Positions 51,701 through 63,700 of a DNA stretch of 64,000 nt are shown piece by piece. The position numbers and the translations under genes are program-made. Positions within the stretch are counted from its first letter, which is position 1. The number at the start of each line of letters is the position of its first letter. The DNA lies in NCBI GenBank assembly GCA_013396995.1, contig VWZP01008292.1, forward strand, positions 1,082,742 to 1,146,741, written 5' to 3'. Under the pieces are notes generated by a model. That model had not been told where the DNA came from. It was given only the letters and a program-made list of their open reading frames with translations, and did not search any database. This DNA is from Dicaeum eximium (Eukaryota; Chordata; Aves; Passeriformes; Dicaeidae).

Positions 51701-54700
51701 TGCATGTTTTCATTGTTGAAAACAATGAAATGTTTTCAATTTTTTCAATGAAAATGAACATCCCAATTGTTGCTGATTCATCCAGATCAGAAACATCCAG
51801 ATCAGAAACATCTCATGTAACTATTGAAGAAACTTGGATACCTGATCAGAGGATTTATTGAGAATCACTAGATTAAAATCAATTCAGTAAGACTATGAGA
51901 CAACCCCTTTAACCCCTTTTTACCTTGTATTTGGACAATTGTGCCTTCTTCTCATAGAGTTCACTCTTTGGCTCCACAGGAGCATGTAAGATGGCTTGGT
52001 ACTCCATAACCCACTGAGTTTGGGCTTTATACTTGTCTGAGAACTCCTTTACCAGCTGAAGACACTTCTCTGAAGTCATGTGCTCTTTTCTGATGGAGCC
52101 AGCCAGCTCTTCAAGCTGTTCCATGTGATCTCCAATTTCTTTTCTTAACTGGTCAACTTCGTTTTCTTCCATGTATTTTATAGCTCGCTCCCCCTTCTCA
52201 CGGGCTGATTTCAGTAAACTGTGGCCTATGTCCATATCACTCAACAGCACCTGTGAAGGAAACCTTGGTTAACAGAAAATGTATGAAAACTTACCTTTTT
52301 TTAAACTTTGCTACAGACATAGAAAGAATTGCTAGGGAAAATGAGTGGGCTTTTCAGTACAAAATTGTCTGGGGTTAAGGTGTGTCCAGCTAGAAGGAAG
52401 CAGAAAAAGCAAATACTTCTGTCCTGCACTGGGTTTGTGAATTTAAACAGAGAAACTGAGGGCTCCCAGAAGAGGATCTCTATTCCAAATTCTGGAACAG
52501 ATGAAAGCTTTCCCTTAGTGTATTATGTTTAAGTTGCTTAAGCTGCAGGACATATGAGGAGCTCATCTACAACTTCTGAGACGAAACATGAGTGTTTCCA
52601 TGAAGAGAAATAGGAAGCACTTCTTGCCACAGGGCATAGAAAACACACCCTGCACAAAAAATATACTTGTGGGGAATTGGGGATATGGGAATTTATTTTA
52701 AGTAGTTTTAACCTAACATAAAACAGGTACAAGCATGCCTTATGGAAGGATAGGGCTATTATTTAGGACTATATTATTTAGGACTATTTGCTGTATTATT
52801 TAGGACTACTTAAAACTTCAATAGCCAAACTACGATCTAATGAGATGTGACAACAAAGTATTGTATTGCGTGGTCTTATCCCATTATCTTCTCTGGGCAA
52901 GGTAAAGTCAGAATTTTGAGCAGCCGTTAGGATGTATGTTAAAATACAGCCTCCTGTTTGTGAACAAAAATAAAAATTACATTTAAGAAAGCTGTACCTC
53001 TAGTTTCTGCACTTTTTTCTCCATTACTGTTTTATCAACCACGTCAAATTTGGTGATCACATTTTTGAAGTTCTTGTTAGTAGCTCCATACCAATTTGTG
53101 TAAGCACTAAAAGACAATTCTGACTCCTCCATACAGCGTATTTCTTCTTCCAGAAACTTTACTTGTTCCTTCAAACAAATACAGAGGGTAAGGGGAAGAA
53201 AAAAAGACCATCCAGATGTTTATCATTGCTATTGGTTTAAGATAACAAAAAATTGCTATTTATTAATAAAATCTATTATACAAAGATAAAACATATAGGC
53301 TTTGAGTTATTTCATAAATAGTGGATAGTTCTTACAGGGTTCTTATCAGGGTGTCAGTTTTAACAATCACCAATGTTAAAACTGAACTAATACTAAACAC
53401 TGAAAATGTTCTCATATTTTGAACTTTGATTTCTGACTTGTCATTACAGTACTATAAGGCAATTACTATTTAAATTAACCTGAAGACTGCACCTTACCAA
53501 ATCAAAATTTTCCCCATACTGATGTGTAGCAGTGGCTAGCAGTGGCAGCCTGAAAACATTTCTCTAGAGGTCAATTAGAATTCAAGCATACTTTTTTCTG
53601 AATTTCTCTCCTGAAACTACCAAAAAAGATAGTGACAGGGAATTCTACTTCATTATCCTGATTATGTTTCTGTAATACATTTAATGCAAAGAAATCTATG
53701 TGTATATGTATATGAATATATATGTGAATGTTATGCTATTGAGTCTACAGTAATGAATAGGCTCAGATAAAGTCTAATTACAAAAGCCTGCTTGTATTTG
53801 CTTCTTAACTGGAATTTGATGATGTTGCAATGAATTAGTTTTCATTACTCACCAAGACATGAAGAAGAAGTGTTTGGTAGCGAGATGTAAGCTGCGTAGC
53901 CTGACTTCCCATTCTACTTGCAGTGAGATTTTCCTCTAGTATTTGCTGAGCCAATACCCCAACTTCTTCTACATCATCTTTGTAGATTGTAATGTCTTCA
54001 TGCCACTTCTGTGAGAAAGAAATTACCAAACTTCTGATTGATTCAAACATCTTAAACTATCAGGAATTTAATTGTAACTAAGTCAGGAAATCATTAAAAA
54101 GGAAAACAAATACATGATTGTAAACATTCATTTACAATTGGAAATAAACCAGAATCTGATGAAAGTAACTAGAAACTGAAAGTATGCTGGAAAGATATTT
54201 TCCCATATGGACTGGATTTCATTACAACAGATTCAATACTTTTTGTAATTTTTTCCCCCCTTGAAAAATAATGGTAGAAATGCAATCTGGACTTCCTACA
54301 GATTTTACCTGAAGTTTTGAAGATAACTGTAAAGTGTAACCTGGCTTTAAACCTGCTTCCTGTGTTTATTCAGAACCACGTCTTCTCGTTCCAGTGACTA
54401 AAGGAGAATTATTACATTGACACAGTGGAGACTTCATAACACAGTTGGTTACATTTTACTTGTTACCATATTAATTATTTTCCATTCCACTGCCTTTGTA
54501 CTCAGTTACATCTTCACACAGTACAGAGCATATGAATTACAGATCTCCCTGCAAGATTTCAACATTGTTATAGCCATACCTCTACCAGTAAAATGGGAGG
54601 AACATGGATCTACAAGGCACAAAATTCTCCTGGATCCATCAGTTTAGTCACCAGCTCAGAACAAATTGAAAAGCTTGCTCTCATTTTCACAGTGCAACCA

Positions 54701-57700
54701 GGAATTGACATGGAAACATCACGTATTATTTTGTTTAAGGAATGCCTTAACTATATTCTTTACCTTCATTTGTTGAAGTTGCATTTCCTTTGTTGCTCTA
54801 CCAGACCTCCTCCCAGTCCTGATAGCAACTTTCTCCTCCAGGTTTGTTAACCAGTCATTAACCTTCTGAAATTTTTTCTCCATTAATCTCAGTTTGCTCA
54901 CAGTGGCATTTAATTGGCTTCTTGCTTCAGAAAGCTTGTGCTGATAAACTTGCCAATCCTGCTGTAAGGATTCCAGGGCTCTGTCTTCTATCTGGGGAAT
55001 ACCCCAGGGAATCACCTCCTCTCTGGCATGGACAGCAGCGTTCAATAATGCTTGTCCCTCTGCACAGTGGACCTGCAGCTCCTGCAAAGGCAGAGTTAGT
55101 TACATGCCCTACGCTGAAAGCTTTCATTCACGCATGGCAAAAACCCCCTTGGTTCCTCTGAAGACAGCTGGGCATTCTCCTCAGTTATCTATGGTTAAAC
55201 ACATATTAGAGAGAGTCTTTCCTCTAATGACACCAGTGACAGCATGCTAACTTACAAAGCAAGTATCACTATTACTGCAGACAATTCAACTGCAGAAAAT
55301 TATTGACAAAGCATGCATTGAATTCTTTCCTCTCCTCCCAAGTTTATCAGTTCTGAAACACTGGCTGCCTGAGCCAGCATGGGATGGATGGAATCCATTC
55401 ACCACATAAATTCAAAACTTTCTAGATGTGGCAAGCAGACTGTAAGACTCATTCTAAAATGAAATCCCTTTAAAAACTGAGGCTTCAATCTTCTAAAATA
55501 AACAAACCAGTTCATTTTTACATATGTTTGAAACAACACTTCTGAGTAATTTTTGATACCCTCTTGTATGGCATTTTCATGCTTATTAGTACTTAATCAG
55601 AAAGTATGAAGTGATTCAATCTGATTAGAAAACATAACAAGGAAATTACCTTAACAAAACACAGTTGTGTTTCATCTCGTATTTCACTTGAGATACATTT
55701 CCAGATTTTCAAAATAGGTTTTGTAGAGTAACTATAATGAGCAGAAATATATGCAGAGTCCCTGATCATACAAAGACCCTTATTCAGTATCCTGAATAAG
55801 GTAATAAACATTTACTATCTCAAGTACAGACTTTTTGCTCCTTCAACAACAGGTATTAAAGCATTTTAAGCCAGCTTAAGATAGTAAGTGGGGAATTACT
55901 GAAGCACTATGGGTTCACTTTTCACTTTCATTGAAGTGAGTCACTGATAGTCTTCCCACCTCGCTATGGGAGCCAGCCTGCATGACTGAACTGCCTGAAA
56001 GTAGGTGGACCTGCACTCTGAGCAATGAAAGATGGAACGCCAATGAAAATACTGCTCGTATTTTGTGAAACACGCAGGCAAAAGAAGAGATAGACCAACA
56101 TCTAACACAAATTCAACACTTTCAAGAAAGGATTAGTATGCCTGGAGATGCCATTCAAGGCCTCACACTTCTTTCCAGAAATGAGCAACAGTATTTCCAC
56201 TACCTTTATTGGCACCACCTTTGAGCAACTAAGTGTCCATATATAATGCAAGCTGGTCTCAAGACCATTTTTGTCTGGTAATAAATGTTATTCTGTTACC
56301 ATAACATTATATTCTCTTACTGTACCATCACTGGATATATTCTTTTCTTTAATTTTTTTTTTCCTTAGGGTGTCACACATTACATACCTGTAAATCTCGG
56401 AGTGTTGCCTCCTGTTCCTGGGTGTCACCATCAAGATGTGATAAACAGTCAAGTTTTTCCTGCTCCTTCTCCAGCCATACTTCAAAGGCCTTCAGATTTC
56501 TTTGGTACTCTTGGTGTAAAGCAAGCAGTCCTTCAGCTTTTGTTACAGCCTCCTGCATGTGAAAATATTTACAAATATGCATACATATCTTAGTGTATTG
56601 TCAAACCAAGAAAGCATGAACCCCAGCCATCCATCAAGGGAAAAGGTTTGTATCTGATGCTGAACTTCCAAGAATTCAGGAGTACTTGAATTCTGAAGAT
56701 GACTTAATCGATTACAGGGAAAGAGGGAGCACATGTAGGGGTAAAAATACTTATCCCAGAAGATAAATTTGTAACTTCTGAGCTTCAGAGGTTTGATCTG
56801 GGATTACTTTTAAATAACACCTTAGTGTTTAATAATAAAAAACTTCCTTGATTTTTACCACCATTTAAATCAACTTTGCTGAAGTGATTAATAGGCATAT
56901 GAGCTTAGAAATTGCATTTTTTTCTTTTGCATGACTTTTCTGGGGGGTTTGTTTTGTTTTCTTTTCTTTTCTTTGGGTTTTTTTTGTTTGTTTTTTTTTT
57001 TTTTTTCAAATAGAATTGGAACCTTCTGCTAGGAGTATCTACTATCTTAGGTTTAAAAGATATTTGCAGGCAGTCCCTAAAGAGCACAGTTAAGAAACTA
57101 ACTACAAGTCTTCTATGTATGTGGGTGAGCAAGTTACAGTAATTTCAGCACTAAAATATTACCATACTTGGAGTGCAGAAGGAAAGGAAAGGTGTCATAT
57201 ATTGGCGCAAGATTAGTCTTACTAAGTGCAAGAAAAATATACTACATGTAATTCACATCCTCTAAGAAATGATGGGAATGGGGAATCAAGTTCTGATGGA
57301 GACAAGACAGGCTGCACTTGAGAGCAGCAGGCTCACAAAAAGACAAACACTTTAATAAACCTATGAATTTACTGTCTGCTTTACCTCTTATTTCTAACAG
57401 GTCTGTCTAGTGGGAGAAAGGAGGAAAACAGGAGTCTTATCACATCTTTGAAAAGGCTTGTCCATGCCCAGAAGTGAAAAGGGGAAAAGAGAGACCACTT
57501 TTCTTGCCTCTCAAGGGGCTTAGGAAATTACAAGTCTTGGTCTGCTCAGATGTGGACCACAAATCCTTGGGGAATCTTGTCAGGTTTCCTGCCTGGCCAG
57601 AAGATCAGTAAAATATTTGAACATTCCTTACTTTCCAGCTATTTGTTTTGAACTTTGAATTTCTTTCTCAGGGTGATTGCACTCTTGATACTTAACATCA

Positions 57701-60700
57701 TCACCACCACAGCTGAGAGCAGGGAAGAGCAGTCATCTGGGATATTAGGTGGAAGAGAAAGAAGGAATGCTTCTTGCTACAAAGGGTAAGATGTACAGAA
57801 CTCCTGCCTCTGTGAGCCACCATACATTTCTTATTGTTCCCATGCTGTTCCTCAAGCTGAGCAAATACAGGCAGCTTGTATAGCTTTGTGCAGGAGAAAA
57901 AGGTAATCTAGGGCACCCCCATGAGATTGTAGGTATTTACCAGCACTTCCCAGGACTTAAGTATCTCTCTGGCAAATCTGGGCAATTTTATTCACTCAAG
58001 GTCAAAAGAAAGACAGAGCATGGCATTTTTTGCAATTGTGGAAGAGAGGTCCAAAAGCACTGAATCACTTATGTGTTTGAAAAACTGAATTTTGCCTGAA
58101 TTTTGTCATTCTATATGACAAAGGCATCACTGAAACAACAAAATTAAATTTGACTACATTGCTGTCCTGAAGCAAAGTTGGCTGTCTGAGCATGTGTTAG
58201 TCATTATTTCATTATCACAGGAGAACTTGGGTTAACTAGAGATAATCACCTGGCTTTAACTCTATCACCAGGTATTTTATTATTTCTTTTTTCCCTTATA
58301 TCTTACCCTAAACCCCATCCTGATATTAACCTATGTCCTAATCTTTTCCAGATATACAATATCAATATTTATCAGTAAATGTAGTACTTATTACACTTGT
58401 GTCATTCTACTTACTAATAAGGTTTGTGTTCAATAATAAAATCTCTGTAGCTGTCAACCATTTGTGAATCACACAACTGACTGGTAAAATTTATTGCAAA
58501 CATACACTCATGCAAATCACAGGTTTGAAGATTTTTCAACATTTCAGTCACAATGGGTAAAATTATATCTGTGCTGAAGTCAATGAACCTTTTGACATGG
58601 AGTTCCTCAGACTATACTCCTGATTTTTAGAACCTTTCTGAAAGATCTGAAGCTCAGTACAGGAAGACAGATTTATTAATCTGTTTTAGTTACCCTAGTA
58701 ACCCCTAATTAACCCTAGTAGGTTTCTGTTACATTAAGTCACAGCTGTCCCCAAACTCTTAATCCTCATTTAACTGTAAAATAAATGATCAATGAAAATA
58801 TTTTTTCCTTGTTGCCAACTAAACAAGGAGTGCTAGGAAGAAAAACTGTACCTTTGTTCTTTCTTTGAGGAACTTATACCTCTCTTGAAGGTCTTGTAGC
58901 TCAAGCTGAGCAATGTAATGCTCAGCCATCCCCTTTCCTTTCACTTCAATAGTCTCCAACAGGCTGTTATGACTCAACACCTCTTCATTAAGTAGCTGCA
59001 AAATAGAAAGAGAAGAACACATAGAATGGCACTATTAAAACAAGACCACAGATTAAACTTGCCATTAGACAGTTTGTTTTATTGCCTCTCAGGTGTTATG
59101 GACTTGTTGATGGCTTGTTGGAAAGTAAACACACCTTTGCTTTGCTGAGGGCAGCTGTTTTTTCCCTCAGTTCAGCATATTGCCTTTCAGAAGCATTCAT
59201 ATTTGCTTCTACTTTTTCCATCCATCTGGAAAACTGATTAACATCTTCCTGGTAACTTGTCCATTTGGAGAGAGCTCCTTCCAGTTGACTGTAATTAAAA
59301 AAATACATATTTTCTGTGATAGTGGAAGTTCCCATGCTATTTGAGCAGTGAGATATAATCATTTACATATATTCTAGACTATATGTATGAGAGATACATA
59401 ACAAGATAAGCAATCCACAGGTTTTAACTAGGAACACTGTTCAACTAATAAAGAGAAATCAAGTTTTCCACACCTGGAATATTAAGTAGATCTGTAATTT
59501 ATGTAGCTAGCTGACACATTCTAGGTTTAGTAAATTGCAACTGAAAGCATAAGACCCAGAATCAGAAATTTTCTGCCCTTTAACCTACATTTAAAATTTG
59601 CATTCTAATGTTTAATTACCTTTGTTTCTTTAACTTGAAATATTTGCAACTATTGATGCTCCACCAAAGAAATTTCCATTTTTCCTCTATATTTCTTTAT
59701 TCTATCACTAGGAGCAGCACTATTGGACACTCTAATTTATAGTATGTTCTTTGGAATGCTAGCAAGTGGAAAAGCAGGCAGGATCTTGACAGAGCAACCA
59801 TTAATGTCCATGAAAAAATCTTCTCATTTCTGAGAAGGTTTCAAAGCATCAAATGTAACACAAAGTAAAACATTCAAGAGTAAATTGACAATTACTGATA
59901 ATAAAGCTTAGATCCCTCACAATTTCCTCCCCTTCTTCTACTTCAAATGAATATATCACAACTTCTAGACCCAAAGTGTTTGGCATATGCAATCATTTTA
60001 CTTGAATTTGACTCTTGTAGTAATAGAATTACTTTTCAGAAGTTCTGACAGTGCTTTGTTACTAAGCATCATTCTGCACCTCATTCCCTCTTTACCTCTT
60101 GCACTGGATACAAGCAGACAGAAGAGAAGCCCAGCTGTCCTTCAGATTTTGCAATTGGCCTTCAATCACTGGTATTCCCTCCAGAGAAGTATTTTGCAGA
60201 ACAGATTCTCCTCTTGTCAGAACAATTTTCATTTGGACTTCTTTTTCTTGTTTGACTGCTAGCAGGCCCTAAGAAGTGAGTGGATATATTTTATTTTTAT
60301 CATAACCAAGACATGAATACACTAACTGGTTTTAATGGAACATGACTTGATCATATTTAGCAGCTTGTAGTGAATTGGAAGATGGACAGTGGGGTTCACA
60401 GCTGGGCTTCACAAATGAAAGTGACTTTCAATGGGTAGGTTCACGCTATTAAAAAACCCTTAGTTGACAGGGAAATTTTCATTTAATCTGTGCAAGTACT
60501 TAGAGTATATCAGAAAAGTACTGTTCATTGAAAAGGCTGACATTCCAAAGGAAACATCACTTAGATGGAAAACAGGAGGATTCATTCATAGAGACAACAA
60601 GATGTAATGACAAAGCTCTTCTACAGAGCTGAAATACAGTTCTACTGCTCCAGGGTATATTTGCAACATGAAGCTATCAACAAATAAATTTTGTCATCAA

Positions 60701-63700
60701 TGTCAGCCTGAGAACTTCAGCTCCTGGAGTTGTGCAGTTGCAAACTCACAGTTTCTAACACTATGTAGTCATGAAAAGCCTGAAAGCATGAACCCAAAAG
60801 ATTCAATGAACAAAAGGCAAAACATAATTTTAGTATTATGCTACAATCTTTTGCTTTTTGACCTATTCTTATAATTATGAAGATTTTTGGCTCAGAATCC
60901 AAGACAATGAATAGTGAATCCAATACAATGAAAAGTGTTGTCTTCTAAATAGTGCTCTTCAACATTATTGTGTTCTGTTATCAACAGATGCTATTTTCTT
61001 AACTGTTGTCACCATTTTAAAAGCAAACAATTATAGGAAAAGATTTGCTGAATCAACTGTATTACCTGTAAGATCTAGGAATATATATTGAGATAAACAA
61101 AACCAACAGAAGTGATTATCCCACTTCTTCCATTTAACCTTCATCAGCCACACAACATCTTTTGAGTACTTCAGGAATTTTCATATATGCAATTCTCCAT
61201 GTCAATAAGTCCTTATCTACTTCTTAGTGAAAAGTTCTAATAATAATCTCTTTCTGCTACAAAAGGAGTTACTTTTGAGTAAACTGAAAATCAGCATCTG
61301 AACAACAGTTATTAGAATAATATGCAACAACTAAGTACACTATATTTGTATTCTTCATATAGATCTAAAAAGAGCAGGTTTTGGATTCTTGTTTCCATAC
61401 CTCTAGTTTTAACATCCGGCTGTCCAGAACACTCTTGTCTGCAGTAGGATGACAGTAGGAATCCAGCATGTGAACTGCATCAGCAATCCAGTCCTGGAGG
61501 TCCTTGACACTCTGTGAGAACTGCTGGTGCTCTGCTACAATCCTATCCATTCTGGAAACTTTTTCCTGCAATTCATACAGCAATTAGCACCAACAGCTAC
61601 TTAAAGGATCACCTGTTTCTCGTACCAACTCATGGACTTTAGAATGAGTCTCATCAGCTATACACAGGAGTTTGCTTCATACACTGATAATTACAAGTAC
61701 ACTTAAGCATGGAATGAATTTTGCATACACACACAAATGAATTGTCCAAACATAAAATACAAATGAAAATTTCAAAAATATAATTTTTTATTTTTTAAAT
61801 ATAAAGCTGTGAAGTTTTCTGGTTTCACTTTTTCTTAACTATCTGGTAAATCACATCTAAGCTCCATGTCAGTGTTGCAGTGGAAGCTAACTTGTGAAAT
61901 CAGCCAGTGCAATGACAGATTTAAGCCTGAGAAGCTACACCACTGCAGCAATATTACTTTGTTGATATTTGGAAAAGACCTGTTTTCCTCAATAACTCTC
62001 ACTGGTAAAACCATTCTTCTGAGAAATCACTGACACTCGTACAAATCAAAAACAAATGCTGAAGTTACATTGCTAAAAGGCTTGAGGCGAACAAGAATAC
62101 AGGGCAGAGTGTGTTTTTTCCACTGTGACAGAGAACTAAAGTCAAGTCAATGTAACAGGCTTTGGAAATTACTGAGAGGGATCTTTTTCAAGATCCATGG
62201 CTACCCAAAAAGTTTCAGGGTTTCTCTAACAGGCTGGATCACATGTATCCTGCACCTTAGATGACTCTTGCTCACCCTGACCTCTCCTACAAGTTCTGCT
62301 CACATAAGCCTGTGTTAGTAACTCACACATCTTTCACTTTCTTATTTTGCAAATATGAAAACTTATTACAGTCATGCATACAATCATCTTCAGTAAGTCA
62401 AAGATATGCTTTGTAATTGTTACTTCTACAGAAAAAGTAGGAATTGCCAAAGTAGCAATCCCTTAAACACAAATACTTCCTGAATCGAATTGTTATTCCA
62501 AAACATACTTCCTCTATCCTTAATCATTCTAGTTACTGTAGCAGCTGTAAGCCTATACCAAGCCCTCTTCATGACATGAACTTTAAGAAAAATAACAGTC
62601 TTAATATGGAGGCTTTCTTATCTGTCTACACTAAAGAGATGGCAGAACTATTAAGTGGTGAAGTATGTGAAACTCGAAAAAGAGAGTTATGGTAAACTCT
62701 CAGTTCTTGGTCTGATAGTTCAGAATTTGGCCTATGCCTCCCCTTGAACATTCAAAACCAGCTTAAGAAGTGAATTTTTTTTAGAAAATCAATCTATTAC
62801 TTTTAGGTGAAAATAGTTACAATGCCAATAATCATCATTTTAGGATGAGACAAAATAACAACTTGTCTGCATCCTGTATTTTCTAGAAAAAACCCACCTC
62901 TGCTAATTTTTGAAAAAATACCTCTTTCAGATGCCACTTATCACAAAACTAAAATGTCTTCAGTGCTTGAAAGAATCAAAATCAAGTCTGATTATTGTAT
63001 AATCAGGTGGGATTTACTTCTTAATCAGTACACTTTTAAACTGTAATGATAAAAGTCACAGTTACATTTTGTTGCCAGTCCTTAGTCTCCACTCCTAAAA
63101 GTCAATGTGAAAGACAGAATAGCTCAGACATATCACACAGCAGGCAAGCAAGACAACTGCAGTGTTCCACATTTCAGTCTTTATTTTTCCCCACATACAT
63201 CAAAGGAGCTTAAGAGCACATACATTGGATGCATTACCTTTGTCAGATTGCTTAGAGTAAGATACTGAGAAGACAACTGAGACACTCTGCGCATAAAGCT
63301 TTTGCTGACAGCTTGTTCTTCCCACAGCTGCTGAGCTTTCTCTTTTAGCCTGTTGAGCTGATGCTCGTGGCAGCTTATTTCCTCAAGGACAGACTGTAAA
63401 GCACAAGCACAGTAATAATAAGAGTGGGTGCAAGAAAGCAGGAGATAGAGAAGCATGAAGGTGCCATGGAAAATAGAAGTGACATATGGCAAGCTTGCTG
63501 AGAAAGGCACACCATACGGTTACAGCAATGGAGCAGCATGTCATAAGGAATGTGGAGATGCAAAACTTGATGGAACAGGATCATCAACAGCAAACCTCGA
63601 AAACAGTTCCCATCTCATTTAGAGGTCAGGATGCTAGGATGATTAAGCTTTTGTAAGTAACTATGAGGCCAGGAGGATGGGACAGGAAGGTCTGGCTGTG

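Larger units (their letters stand above)
50604..51923 (-). other. SYNE1: SYNE1 intron 11 (1,320 bp)
   Basis: It contains the candidate cassette exon, a small inverted repeat near 51707-51730 and a 15-bp doublet at 51779-51808. Otherwise unremarkable. Confidence 0.75.
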